64,000 nt of DNA from CAIYZT01 sp947461435 (GTDB lineage Bacteria > Pseudomonadota > Alphaproteobacteria > Rhodobacterales > Rhodobacteraceae): positions 868,001 to 932,000 of the forward strand of contig OZ260083.1 in NCBI GenBank assembly GCA_965284435.1, given 5' to 3'. Made by a program: the position numbers and the translations under genes. A model generated the notes under the pieces. That model was not told the DNA's origin and searched no databases. It worked only from the letters and a program-made list of their open reading frames with translations. Numbering within the stretch: the first letter of the stretch is position 1; the number at the start of each line of letters is the position of its first letter. Of the stretch, positions 6,537-16,910 are shown one piece after another.

Positions 6537-8585
6537 GTGGGCCCAATGCATGGCCTTCTGTCCGAAATCTTCGGCTTTACGGCCTTTAGACCCGGTCAGG
6601 AAGAAATTGCCACGTCCGTCCTTGAAGGGCGCGATACCTTGGCCATCATGCCGACGGGTGGCGGAAAATCGCTTTGCTTTCAGCTTCCAGCGCTTTTGCG
6701 GCCCGGAATCACCGTTGTGATTTCTCCCTTGATCGCCCTGATGCGCGATCAAGTTCGATCGCTGCGCGAGGTGGGCGTTGGAGCCGGGGCGCTGACCTCT
6801 GGCAATACCGATGAGGAAACCGAAGAGGTTTTCACCGCGCTGGACGATGGCACTTTGAAACTGCTTTATATTTCACCTGAGCGTCTGGCAAACCCCGGCA
6901 CCACGGCCCTTCTGCGCCGCGCGGGATGCTCTATGATCGCCGTGGACGAGGCGCACTGCGTCTCCCAGTGGGGGCACGACTTTCGACCCGATTACTTGCG
7001 CATCGGCGATCTGCGCCGCGCGCTGGGTGTGCCCGTCGCCGCTTTTACCGCCACCGCCGATGAAGAAACCCGCGCCGAGATTGTGACCCGCCTTTTTGAC
7101 GGGCGCCTTCCATCAAGCTTTCTGCGCGGCTTTGACCGTCCGAATATTCACCTTGCCTTTGGCCCCAAATCCAGCCCCCGCGATCAGATCCTTGCCTTCG
7201 CCCGTGCGCGAACTGGCCAATCAGGCATCGTCTACTGCGCCTCGCGCGCCAAGACCGAAGCCTTGGCCCAAGCGCTGCGCGATGATGGCCATTCATCGTT
7301 GGCCTATCACGCAGGGCTTGAGTCGGATCGTCGCCGCGATGTGGAGCGCGCCTTCCAGCAAGAAGATGGCCTGATCGTCGTGGCAACGGTGGCTTTTGGC
7401 ATGGGGATCGACAAACCCGATATCCGTTGGGTCGCTCACGCCGACCTGCCCAAATCCATCGAATCCTACTATCAGGAAATTGGTCGTGCCGGCCGGGATG
7501 GGGCCCCGGCCGAAACTTTGACCCTTTATGGCGCCGAAGATATTCGCCTGCGCCGTGCCCAGATAGATGAAGGTCTGGCGCCCGATGATCGCAAAGAGGC
7601 CGATCACGCCCGCCTGAACGCGCTTTTGGGTCTGGCCGAGGCGATCGCCTGCCGCCGCCAGCGTCTTTTGGGCTATTTCGGCGAAGAATCGGGGCCCTGC
7701 GGCCATTGCGATCTATGCGATACCCCCGCCAAAACCTTTGACGCCACCGATCCCGTGCGAAAGGCGCTTTCCGCCATGTTGCGGACGGGTGAAAGCTTTG
7801 GCGCGGGCCATCTGATTGATATCCTGACAGGATCCTTGACAGACAAGATGCGCGAACGCGGGCATGACAGCCTGCCCACGTTTGGCTTGGGCCGCGATCT
7901 GTCAAAGGCGCAGTGGCAGGCGGTTTTTCGGCAGATGATGGGCGCCGATTTGATCCGTCCTGATGTTACCCGCGCAGGCGCTTTCCGCATGACTGAATCT
8001 GCCCGCCCCATTCTGCGCGGCGAGGCGCGCATCACCCTGCGCAGCGATACCGTGGAATCGGCGCGATCCGGCCCGATCGTCAAGGCGCTGGTGGGCGAAG
8101 AAGATGCTGCTCTTTTGTCAGCGCTGAAGGCAAAACGCCGCGCCTTGGCCGAACTCGCGTCAGTTCCCGCCTACATCATCTTCACCGATCGCACCCTGAT
8201 CGAATTGGCTGAAAAGCGTCCCCAAACTCTCGACGCGATGATGGGCATCACTGGCATCGGTGCCAAAAAGCTTGAAAACTATGGCGCAGCCTTTCTTGAA
8301 GTGCTGACAGGCGCGCCTACGCAGCCCCTGCATCCGGCCCGCATGAAACTGGCCGGACAGCCGTCTGCCAGTTTGTTTGACCGTTTGGCCGAAGCGCAGC
8401 TGGCCCTGTCTCGCGGGCCGGATGGCATCGATAAATTCATGTCATGCACCCACGCGACGCTGGCCCAAATCGCAGATCGCAAACCGCGCAGCCTTGACGA
8501 GTTGGCGCGCATTCACGGCATGGCCAGCCAAAAGGTCGAACGCTTTGGCTCTGCCTTCTTGGCCATCCTGCATACAGAAAGCTAA
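6537..8585 (+). CDS. recQ: ATP-dependent DNA helicase RecQ with two HRDC domains
   Basis: The 682-residue protein has Walker A PTGGGKS (39-45), the DEAH box in VDEAHCVSQWGHDF, helicase motif VI in YYQEIGRAGRDG, and the RecQ zinc-binding Cys set C-(n)-CGHCDLC. A winged helix and two tandem HRDC domains follow (about 520-595 and 610-680). It unwinds DNA 3' to 5' in recombination repair. E. coli RecQ has one HRDC; two or more are seen in some other lineages. GTG at 6537 has GAGG at six bases and is preferred to ATG at 6546. Confidence 0.95.
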   Translation: MGPMHGLLSEIFGFTAFRPGQEEIATSVLEGRDTLAIMPTGGGKSLCFQLPALLRPGITVVISPLIALMRDQVRSLREVGVGAGALTSGNTDEETEEVFTALDDGTLKLLYISPERLANPGTTALLRRAGCSMIAVDEAHCVSQWGHDFRPDYLRIGDLRRALGVPVAAFTATADEETRAEIVTRLFDGRLPSSFLRGFDRPNIHLAFGPKSSPRDQILAFARARTGQSGIVYCASRAKTEALAQALRDDGHSSLAYHAGLESDRRRDVERAFQQEDGLIVVATVAFGMGIDKPDIRWVAHADLPKSIESYYQEIGRAGRDGAPAETLTLYGAEDIRLRRAQIDEGLAPDDRKEADHARLNALLGLAEAIACRRQRLLGYFGEESGPCGHCDLCDTPAKTFDATDPVRKALSAMLRTGESFGAGHLIDILTGSLTDKMRERGHDSLPTFGLGRDLSKAQWQAVFRQMMGADLIRPDVTRAGAFRMTESARPILRGEARITLRSDTVESARSGPIVKALVGEEDAALLSALKAKRRALAELASVPAYIIFTDRTLIELAEKRPQTLDAMMGITGIGAKKLENYGAAFLEVLTGAPTQPLHPARMKLAGQPSASLFDRLAEAQLALSRGPDGIDKFMSCTHATLAQIADRKPRSLDELARIHGMASQKVERFGSAFLAILHTES

Positions 8586-8591
8586 GGCCTT

Positions 8592-11174
8592 TCAGGTCCC
8601 GGTCAGCGCCGTCGGCATCTCTTCCGCGTCTTCTTCCAGATTAAGGGTTCCGGCAGGGCGGAATTCCGCAAGGGTTTCCAGGATGGCGGCCTTGCGCAAG
8701 GGCTTGGTCATATACCGATCAATCCCTGCCGCCAGAATAGACTCGCTGTCGCCGTCCATCGCATGGGCCGTCAGCGCCACGATCGGAATATGCGATCTTC
8801 CGCCTTCCAGTGCGCGAATGGCTGTGGCCGCTTCGCGTCCGTCCATTTCCGGCATCGAGATGTCCATGAAAATCATGTCGGGTTTGAAACTTTGGTACAT
8901 ATCCACCGCCTCACGGCCATTGTTGGCAAAGACCAACTCCATCGTCAGATCGCGCACCATCTTTTGAAAGACCAATTGATTTGTGCGGTTGTCCTCGGCC
9001 GCCAGCACCCGCATTGGGCGCAGGTCTGGCACGGCTTGCACCACCGCTGAAACCTCTGGTACGGCGTCTGGGGGCTGATCTGGTTCCAGACCGCTCAATC
9101 CGCGCAACCTTCGATACAGATCGGCGCGCAAGATCGGCTTTTGCAGCATGGCCGCAAGTTCAAGATCGCCCATCGTCTCGCGCGCCAAAGTGGGATTGGA
9201 CGACAAAAGCACCACCGGTATGGTCAAGCCCCGGTCTTGCATCCGGCGCGCCAAAGTCAGCCCATCCATGTCGGGCATCAAATGATCGGTAATCACAACG
9301 TCAAACGCGGTGTCTGCATCCAGAACTTGCAAGGCATCAACCCCAGATCGGCACAGCACAACCGTGATCCCGCAGGGCATCAACTGCCGCTCTAGGATGG
9401 TTCGGTTGATGAACTGGTCGTCCACCACCAGCGCGCGGTTGATCTTGCCCGGCGACACGACAGGAACGGCGTCCTCGGCAGCAGGCAAGGCAAGGCGGAA
9501 CCCAAAGCAGGACCCCACGCCTTCTTCGCTGTCCACCCAGACCGCGCCATTCATCCGCTCGATCAGACGCTGGGTAATCGCCAGACCCAGACCCGTGCCT
9601 TCAAACTTTCGGTTTGACGCGCTTTCCACTTGATTGAATTCACCAAAAATATGGTCCAGATGTTCCGCCGCGATGCCGATGCCGGTATCCTCGACCGTTA
9701 CATGCAGTTGCGTCGCCCCCAGTTCCACCTCGATCCCGACAACGCGGATCATCACATGGCCCTTGTCGGTAAATTTCACCGCATTACCAACCAGATTGGT
9801 CAGCACTTGCCGCAATCGGCCCGGGTCGCCGACATAGCGGGTGGGCAAGAACATGTCATAATCGATAATCAGATCCAGGCCCTTTTCCCGCGCCCTTGGT
9901 TGCAACAGCATCGCAACCTCGTGGATCGTGCGTTCCAGATCAAAAGGCTCCGGATACAGCGTCAGTCGCTCGGCTTCGATTTTCGAATAGTCAAGAATAT
10001 CATTGATGATCACCAACAGCGCCTCGCCCGAGGATCGGATCGTTTCGGCAAACAGTCGCTGTTCTTCGGTCAACGCGGTATCGCACAGCAATTCCGCCAT
10101 GCCGACCACCCCATTCATCGGTGTGCGAATCTCATGGCTCATGTTGGCCAGAAACGCCGACTTTGCCCGATTGGCCGCTTCGGCCGCCTCGCGCGCGGTC
10201 AAAAGGGCCGCCTCGCGCTCACGCTCTCGTGTGACATCGACACGCAGGCCAACGCGCCCTCCATCCGGCGTTGCATGGTCATGCGCCCGTATCCATCGGC
10301 CATCAGATAACTGCTGTTCCCAAACGCCCGTTCCGGCGCGGTGCTGTGCAAGCCGCTCTGACAGCCAGGCTTCTTCGCGCCCGACGGCATCCAGATGTTG
10401 ACCCTTCGACAACCCATACCGAAGAATGTCCTCAAACCTTGCGCCGGGCACCATGGCGGGGGCGCTGTCGGTGTAAATGTCGCGATACCGCTGATTGCAG
10501 GCCAAAAGACGTTCCTCTCTGTCAAATAAGACAAACCCATCCGGAATGGCTTCAACCGCCGCCCAGATGCGTTTTTGTTCTGTGATATCCAAAGCCAGAC
10601 AAACCAGATCGCCATCGCGGGCGCGCTGGTCTTGCAGACGAATCCATTGCCCGGTTTTCAAATGCAGATCGACCGGTTCGATCACCTCGGCTTCCAGCCG
10701 CGCCAACATCTGCGCCCGCCATTCCGCCGCGCTGCCGTTCATGTGAAAAAGACCCTTTTCGGCGATCTCGCCAAACAAGGCGTCATAGGGTGTTCCAAGG
10801 CTTACCCTGACGGCCCGAAAGGTGTCTTCATAGGCGCGGTTTGCCGCAACCAGCCGAAGCGAGGAATCATATACCGCAAATCCGTCTTCGATCGTGTTGA
10901 TCGAATCCCACAGCCGCCGTTCGGCCATCACGGCCGATGTATGGGCGCGTTCCAGATCATCCACAAATTGCAGATTCTGGCCCTTCAGGTTTTGCGCTTC
11001 TGACAGGGCCTCGCGGGTAACGGCACGTTGTTCGACAATCTGGTCCGACAAGGACCGTGCATGCAGAGACAGTTTTTCGTTGGCAGCAAACAACTCACGG
11101 CTCTTGTGCTCAAGAAGCCGCTCGGCGGCAAGCCGCCCACGCCGTTCTTTTGCAAGCCGTTCCGCCAGATCCAT
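8592..11174 (-). CDS. Soluble hybrid sensor histidine kinase with two receiver domains
   Basis: The 860-residue protein begins with a charged coiled coil (about 1-85), then two PAS domains (about 90-200 and 205-320). A HisKA domain follows with SHEIRTPMNG (phospho-acceptor H347), then an HATPase domain with N-, G1- and G2-type motifs (DTGIGI, GTGLGL). Two receivers end the protein: VVDDQFINR...VITDHLMPDMDG and AAEDNRTN...FMDISMPEMDG. No transmembrane segment is seen, so it should sense a cytoplasmic signal through PAS. No separate response regulator or Hpt gene is adjacent. It is convergent with recQ and divergent from the alpha-2-macroglobulin gene. Confidence 0.92.
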   Translation of the reverse strand: MDLAERLAKERRGRLAAERLLEHKSRELFAANEKLSLHARSLSDQIVEQRAVTREALSEAQNLKGQNLQFVDDLERAHTSAVMAERRLWDSINTIEDGFAVYDSSLRLVAANRAYEDTFRAVRVSLGTPYDALFGEIAEKGLFHMNGSAAEWRAQMLARLEAEVIEPVDLHLKTGQWIRLQDQRARDGDLVCLALDITEQKRIWAAVEAIPDGFVLFDREERLLACNQRYRDIYTDSAPAMVPGARFEDILRYGLSKGQHLDAVGREEAWLSERLAQHRAGTGVWEQQLSDGRWIRAHDHATPDGGRVGLRVDVTREREREAALLTAREAAEAANRAKSAFLANMSHEIRTPMNGVVGMAELLCDTALTEEQRLFAETIRSSGEALLVIINDILDYSKIEAERLTLYPEPFDLERTIHEVAMLLQPRAREKGLDLIIDYDMFLPTRYVGDPGRLRQVLTNLVGNAVKFTDKGHVMIRVVGIEVELGATQLHVTVEDTGIGIAAEHLDHIFGEFNQVESASNRKFEGTGLGLAITQRLIERMNGAVWVDSEEGVGSCFGFRLALPAAEDAVPVVSPGKINRALVVDDQFINRTILERQLMPCGITVVLCRSGVDALQVLDADTAFDVVITDHLMPDMDGLTLARRMQDRGLTIPVVLLSSNPTLARETMGDLELAAMLQKPILRADLYRRLRGLSGLEPDQPPDAVPEVSAVVQAVPDLRPMRVLAAEDNRTNQLVFQKMVRDLTMELVFANNGREAVDMYQSFKPDMIFMDISMPEMDGREAATAIRALEGGRSHIPIVALTAHAMDGDSESILAAGIDRYMTKPLRKAAILETLAEFRPAGTLNLEEDAEEMPTALTGT

Positions 11175-11218
11175 CCTGTGATCACCTAAAATCGGGCCTT
11201 TTGCCCCGCAGATTCGTG

Positions 11219-11237
11219 CCCAATTTGCGTCATTGGG
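11219..11237. repeat. Inverted repeat between divergent kinase and alpha-2-macroglobulin genes
   Basis: CCCAAT-N7-ATTGGG has perfect 6-bp arms and lies in the 164-bp divergent intergenic region. It may be a regulator site; no family can be named. Confidence 0.3.
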
Positions 11238-11338
11238 GTGAATGTCCTATTAACGCTGCCGTCATCTGCCCGTTATCTGGACTTGCGAGACTGCCCCACC
11301 TTGTGCGAGCCTTGAGAGGGTATTGAAGGAGCTTCATT

Positions 11339-14300
11339 ATGCGCCGCGTAATCCGTGCACTCGTCCTTTTTGGTCTTTCGTCGCTTTTCGCAGCACCGAT
11401 CTCTTTTGCCCAAGACTCCTCTTTGATCCCAGAGCGCCGACTGGCCCTGTCCCAAGATGTTGATCTGCCCGGCGGCGATCTTGCGTCGATTTTTGATACG
11501 ACGCTGGACGCTTGCGAACGCGCTTGCCTGTCGAATTCGGCCTGTACCGCCTTTACTTTCAACGCCAAGGCCAATGCCTGCTTTACCAAAGCCAACCCGG
11601 GGCAGGCACAAATATTTTCGCCTGCGTGGTCGGGCTTTGTCCTACTGCCCGCGCCGGGGGCAGAAGAGCTTGCGCAAAGCCGCCGAACGGATCTCGCCTT
11701 TCTTGCCCCTTGGGATTTTGAAGGTGCATTGGCGCAGGCCAATGACATGGGCAACGCCTATGTCACCAACGGTTGGTCCGCAGAAGAACTGATGGTTTCG
11801 GCCATGGATGCCGAATCCAACGGCGATTTTGATGCCGCCTTTCGTTTTGCTGGGGCGGCCGTGAACCTGTCTGACAGCGGGTATGACTGGTCAGAATTTG
11901 CGCGCCTTGTGCTGCTGGCCTCCACAACGGATACCAACAACGCAGGCGCTTTTCAGAATCTGGCCTTTCAGGGTGCGGTCAACGCCTATTTGCGGTCCGA
12001 TGATCCGGCACTGCAGCACACAATCCTGATCACCCTTGGTGACGCCGCAGAGGCCATCGGCCGAGGCCGCGACAAGGTGCAGGCCCTGCGACTGGCGCAA
12101 GATCTGCAGCCGCGCGACGATACCGCTGTGGCCCTTGAAGACGCGATCGGCAAGTATGGCTTTCGGATCGAATCGGATGAGGTGCAGGCCAATTCCGCCC
12201 GCCCGCGAATTTGCGTCACCTTCACAGAAAATCTGGTGGCATCCGGGGTGGATTACGCCACTTTCGTTCAGTTGCCCGAACCAGGGTTGACGGTCTCCTC
12301 TGACGGGTATCGGCAGCTTTGTGTGGACGGGGTCCAGCATGGCCAACGCTATGCACTGACCTTCCGCGAAGGTTTGCCGTCTGCGGATGGTCAGTCCTTG
12401 GCAAAATCGGTCAGTGTCTCTTCTTACGTCCGCGACCGCGCCCCCGCCGTGCGCTTTGCCGGGCGCGGCTATGTCCTGCCAGCGCTGGGCGGTGCCAATC
12501 TGCCGGTGGAAACGGTCAATACCGACAAGCTTGATCTGACCCTGTTCAAGGTGACAGACCGTAACCTGTTGCGCGCCCTGCAAAACGGTTATTTTGGCTG
12601 GCCGTTGATGGACTATCAGGAATACGATTTTTCGTCGCAGATCGGCTCTGAACTATGGACCGGAACGGCCGAAGTCACGCGCAAGGTGAATCAAGACATC
12701 ACCACCCGTCTGCCCCTTGATGCCGCGCTGGCCGACCAGCCGGCAGGAATCTACGTGCTGCGTGCGCAGGTTCCGGGCGCTGATCCCTATCTGTCCCCCG
12801 CCGCGTGGCAGTGGTTTGCCCTGTCAGATCTGGGTCTGACTACCCTGTCCGGGGTGGACGGCTTGCACGTCTTTGTCCGCTCGCTCGGCACTGCAGCGGC
12901 CAAACCCGGTGTCGTGGTGGACCTGCTCAGCAATGCCAATGAGGTTTTGGGCACGGCCACGACCGACGATCAGGGCTATGCCCGGTTCGAAGCAGGTTTG
13001 ACACGCGGCACGGGTTCCGCCGCACCTGCCATGATTGTCGCGCGCGACAAAGACACGGATCTGGGGTTCCTGTCACTGACAGATCCAGAGTTTGATTTGT
13101 CCGATCGGGGTGTCGAAGGGCGCGAAGCCGCCCCACCGGTGGATGTTTTCCTGACCACAGATCGCGGCGCCTACCGCGCGGGCGAGACGATTTACGCCAC
13201 CGCTTTGGCCCGTGATGTTGATGCGCGGGCAATTTCCGGTCTGCCGTTGACGGCCGTTCTGCGCCGACCGGACGGTGTGGAATACGCGCGCCAACTGGTC
13301 GACGATCAAGGCGCAGGCGGCCATGTTTTTGCCCTGCCAGTTGCCGCGTCCGCCCCGCGTGGCCCTTGGACGCTTGACATTCTGGCGGATTCCAAAGGCG
13401 AAACGCTCGCCTCGCAGACCATTCTTGTCGAAGATTTCCTGCCCGAGCGTATCGACTTCACCCTTACCCTTGGCACCGAGGCGCTCAGCTTGAACAGCGT
13501 GCCGGATCTGACTGTAGATGCACGCTATCTCTTTGGCGTGCTCGGCGCTGATCTGTCGGTCGAGGGCGAGGTCCGCCTGTCGCGGGCCGCTGGCCTTGAC
13601 GGGTGGGATGGCTACAGTTTTGGGCGTCATGATGCGGACTTTTCGCCCAGCACGGAAAGTCTGGCCTCCGCCCGTACCGATTCCGCCGGACAGGCCGTTC
13701 TTGGCCTGATCCTGCCGACGCTGGAAGATCCCGGGCTGCCGCTTGAAATGCGGGCAACGGTTCGCGTTTCCGAAGGGTCCGGGCGTCCGGTTGAACGGCA
13801 GGTGACGCAGGCTCTCTTGCCCTCTTCCCCGATGATCGGAATCAAGCCCCTGTTTGCCGATGTCGCCGCCGAAGGCAGCGACGCCCGGTTTCAGATCATC
13901 GGTGTCGACGCAGATCTGAACCCCGTATCTGTGCCCGTCAAATGGACGCTGACACGGATCGAGACAGAGTATCAGTGGTATACACAAGACGGCAATTGGA
14001 ACTGGCAGCCGTTGATCACCCGCACCCCAGTGGCAGACGGGACAGCGACCTTGGGGCAAACCCCGCTGGATGTGGGCGGCCGTGTCGAATGGGGCGAATA
14101 CGAATTGGCGGTCGAACGGACAGACGGCGTGCCGTCGTCTTCGTCCATCCTCTTCTACGCCGGATGGTATGCGCCTGCCGGGGCGGAAAGCACGCCAGAT
14201 ACCTTGGAACTGTCACTCGATAAACCTGCCTATGCCCCCGGAGAGACGGCAAAAGTCCGCCTCGTGCCGCGCGCGGCAGGGACTGCCTTGGTCACGGTCA

Positions 14301-16786
14301 TGTCAAACCGTCTTGTGACCATGAAGGCGGTCGAGGTCAGCGAAGGTGAAAACCTGATTGATCTGCCCGTCACCGATGAGTGGGGCGCGGGCGTGTATGT
14401 TTCCGCCATTGTCCTGCGTCAGATGGATGTTGCTGCCGGGCGCAATCCGGCGCGCGCCTTGGGGCTGGCCTATGCCAAAATCGCCCCCGGCGACCGCGCC
14501 TTGACCGCAACAATTGAGGCGCCGGCAACCGCCGATCCTCGCGGCGTGCTGGATGTGGCCGTCAAGGTGGACGGCGTGGCCCCCGGTGATACGGCCTATG
14601 TTACTCTGGCGGCCGTCGATGTTGGCATTTTGAACCTGACGGCTTTTGACGCGCCAGATCCCCAAAGTTACTATTTCGGCCAGCGCAAACTGGGGATTGG
14701 GATCCGCGATATCTACGGACGCCTGATAGATGGCATGACCGGCGAGGCTGGCTTGGTCCGGTCGGGCGGTGATGCCGCCAAACAGGCCCGCTTGCAGGCA
14801 CCGCCCCCCACAGAAGAGCTTGTGGCCTATTTCTCGGGACCGATTGCGGTGGATGCCGATGGTATGGCCCGCGCGTCCTTTACCCTTCCCGCCTTCAACG
14901 GCACGGTCAAACTGATGGCCGTTGCCTACAGCGCAAAGGGCGTCGGACAGGCCAGCCAAGACGTTCTGGTGCGTGACCCGGTCGTCGTGACCGCCAGCTT
15001 GCCGCGCTTTTTGGCCCCCGGCGACAGCAGCCGGATCCGTCTGGACATCGTGCATGCCACGGGCCCCTCGGGCCGGATGAGCATGGATGTCACGGCCGAT
15101 TCCGCCCTTACCTTGGGCGATGTTCCTTCGGGGCTCGATCTTGCTGATCAGGGAAGAGCCACGGTTGAAATCCCGGTTTCGGCAGCGGCAGAGGGCGTGC
15201 ACAAGATCAGCATCCGGCTGACCACCCCCGATGGCAAGGTCCTCACAAAGGATTTGATTCTTCCCGTGATGGTCAACGATCCGCCCGTGGTCCGCGTTTC
15301 GCGGCTGGATCTGGCCAAGGGGCAGGAATTCACCTTTGATGCCTCGGTCTTTGCCGATCTGGTTCCCGGTACGGCCCGCGCCACCATGGCCGTTGGCCCC
15401 ATTGGGCGCCTGAACGCCCCCGGCGTTTTGCAGGCGCTGGATGCCTATCCCTATGGCTGCACCGAACAGATGACGTCAAAAGCCTTGCCGCTCTTGTACT
15501 TTGAAGATGTGGCAAAGCTGATGGATCTGCCCGGCGCTGCCGACATGCGACAGCGCATCGAACAGGCCGTAGCCGAGATCCTGACAAACCAAGGCGCCAA
15601 TGGGGCCTTTGGGCTTTGGGGCCCGGGCGAAGGTGACATGTGGCTGGATGCCTATGTCACCGATTTCCTAAGCCGGGCGCGGGCGCGCGGTTTTCAGGTG
15701 CCTGATACCGCCTTCCGGCAGGCCTTGGATAACCTGCGCAATCAAGTCAACTATGCTGCCGATTTTGACATGGGCGGTGAATCGCTGGCCTATGCCCTCA
15801 TGGTTCTGGCCCGCGAAGGGGCCGCTGCCGTGGGCGATCTGCGGTATTATGCCGACGTAAAGGGCGATGCATTTGCAACCCCGACCGCAATGGCGCAACT
15901 GGGGGCGGCTTTGGCCAGCTATGGGGACCAACCTCGCGCCGACGCGATGTTTGCCCGCGCCGCCGCCGCCCTGAATGCTTTGCCAGTTCTGGACGCCGAA
16001 CAGTTGTTCCGGGTGGATTATGGCACAAACCGCCGGGATGCGGCGGCCGTTCTGGCCCTCGCCACAGAGGCTGGCAGCACGGCCATTGACGCCGAGGCAT
16101 TGACCAACCGCATCGCCTCGTCCGGGGCACTGTCAACGCAAGAGGCGACTTGGACACTTCTCGCTGCAAACGCACTGATCGATGGCAAAGGCGCCAAGGA
16201 CATCACTTTGAACGGCGTTCCCGCCGACGGCCCCTTGGTCAAGGTCTTGGACAGCGAAGGCGATGCACCGGTACTGGTCAAGAACACAGGCGCCGACACC
16301 ACATTAACCATCACGACCTACGGTGTTCCCTTGGCGAATGAACCCGCAGGTGGCAACGGCTATACCATCACCCGCACCTATTACACCCTTGCGGGCGAAC
16401 CGGCCTCGCTCGACACCCTTAAAACCGGCGACCGTTTGGCTGTTGTCCTAGAAGTAACCCCCTATGGCCGCGGCGAGGCACGATTGATGGTGTCAGATCC
16501 GCTTCCGGCGGGTCTTGAAATTGATAACCCCAACCTTCTGGCTTCGGGGTCTGTTTCTGCCTTGGACTGGCTGGGTCTTGATACGGTCGCCACCCATACA
16601 GAGTTTCGTCAGGATCGTTTCCTTGCCGCCGTCGACCGTTACGACAACGCCACCTTTCGGCTGGCCTATATCGTGCGGGCGGTCAGTCCGGGACTCTTTC
16701 ACCATCCTGCGGCCTTTGTCGAAGACATGTACCGCCCGGATCTGACAGGTCGCAGCGACACAGGGACCTTGACCATCGGTCAGTGA
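11339..16786 (+). CDS. Bacterial alpha-2-macroglobulin with N-terminal PAN/Apple-like domain
   Basis: This 1815-residue protein has a signal peptide ending near SFAQD (residue 25) and a Cys-rich PAN/Apple-like module (about 45-105, CERACLSNSACTAFTF). MG-type beta domains follow, with a bait region about the middle, and then the thioester GCTEQ (C1374, Q1377) in the alpha-helical TED domain. Such proteins trap proteases in the periplasm and are thought to protect against lysis when the wall is damaged. It is longer than E. coli YfhM (about 1650). AAGGAG precedes the ATG. The pbpC gene follows 124 bases on, the pairing seen in many Gram-negatives. Confidence 0.93.
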   Translation: MRRVIRALVLFGLSSLFAAPISFAQDSSLIPERRLALSQDVDLPGGDLASIFDTTLDACERACLSNSACTAFTFNAKANACFTKANPGQAQIFSPAWSGFVLLPAPGAEELAQSRRTDLAFLAPWDFEGALAQANDMGNAYVTNGWSAEELMVSAMDAESNGDFDAAFRFAGAAVNLSDSGYDWSEFARLVLLASTTDTNNAGAFQNLAFQGAVNAYLRSDDPALQHTILITLGDAAEAIGRGRDKVQALRLAQDLQPRDDTAVALEDAIGKYGFRIESDEVQANSARPRICVTFTENLVASGVDYATFVQLPEPGLTVSSDGYRQLCVDGVQHGQRYALTFREGLPSADGQSLAKSVSVSSYVRDRAPAVRFAGRGYVLPALGGANLPVETVNTDKLDLTLFKVTDRNLLRALQNGYFGWPLMDYQEYDFSSQIGSELWTGTAEVTRKVNQDITTRLPLDAALADQPAGIYVLRAQVPGADPYLSPAAWQWFALSDLGLTTLSGVDGLHVFVRSLGTAAAKPGVVVDLLSNANEVLGTATTDDQGYARFEAGLTRGTGSAAPAMIVARDKDTDLGFLSLTDPEFDLSDRGVEGREAAPPVDVFLTTDRGAYRAGETIYATALARDVDARAISGLPLTAVLRRPDGVEYARQLVDDQGAGGHVFALPVAASAPRGPWTLDILADSKGETLASQTILVEDFLPERIDFTLTLGTEALSLNSVPDLTVDARYLFGVLGADLSVEGEVRLSRAAGLDGWDGYSFGRHDADFSPSTESLASARTDSAGQAVLGLILPTLEDPGLPLEMRATVRVSEGSGRPVERQVTQALLPSSPMIGIKPLFADVAAEGSDARFQIIGVDADLNPVSVPVKWTLTRIETEYQWYTQDGNWNWQPLITRTPVADGTATLGQTPLDVGGRVEWGEYELAVERTDGVPSSSSILFYAGWYAPAGAESTPDTLELSLDKPAYAPGETAKVRLVPRAAGTALVTVMSNRLVTMKAVEVSEGENLIDLPVTDEWGAGVYVSAIVLRQMDVAAGRNPARALGLAYAKIAPGDRALTATIEAPATADPRGVLDVAVKVDGVAPGDTAYVTLAAVDVGILNLTAFDAPDPQSYYFGQRKLGIGIRDIYGRLIDGMTGEAGLVRSGGDAAKQARLQAPPPTEELVAYFSGPIAVDADGMARASFTLPAFNGTVKLMAVAYSAKGVGQASQDVLVRDPVVVTASLPRFLAPGDSSRIRLDIVHATGPSGRMSMDVTADSALTLGDVPSGLDLADQGRATVEIPVSAAAEGVHKISIRLTTPDGKVLTKDLILPVMVNDPPVVRVSRLDLAKGQEFTFDASVFADLVPGTARATMAVGPIGRLNAPGVLQALDAYPYGCTEQMTSKALPLLYFEDVAKLMDLPGAADMRQRIEQAVAEILTNQGANGAFGLWGPGEGDMWLDAYVTDFLSRARARGFQVPDTAFRQALDNLRNQVNYAADFDMGGESLAYALMVLAREGAAAVGDLRYYADVKGDAFATPTAMAQLGAALASYGDQPRADAMFARAAAALNALPVLDAEQLFRVDYGTNRRDAAAVLALATEAGSTAIDAEALTNRIASSGALSTQEATWTLLAANALIDGKGAKDITLNGVPADGPLVKVLDSEGDAPVLVKNTGADTTLTITTYGVPLANEPAGGNGYTITRTYYTLAGEPASLDTLKTGDRLAVVLEVTPYGRGEARLMVSDPLPAGLEIDNPNLLASGSVSALDWLGLDTVATHTEFRQDRFLAAVDRYDNATFRLAYIVRAVSPGLFHHPAAFVEDMYRPDLTGRSDTGTLTIGQ

Positions 16787-16910
16787 CATGCAGCGTGACA
16801 TGCCCCCCATGAAGGCACGGCGGCCCAAGGCCGCCCTGCCGCGCCGTCGCAACCTGCCGGCGCGCGGTCCGTGCGGGCATGGCCCCTTGTTTGTGAACTG
16901 TCCTTAGGTC

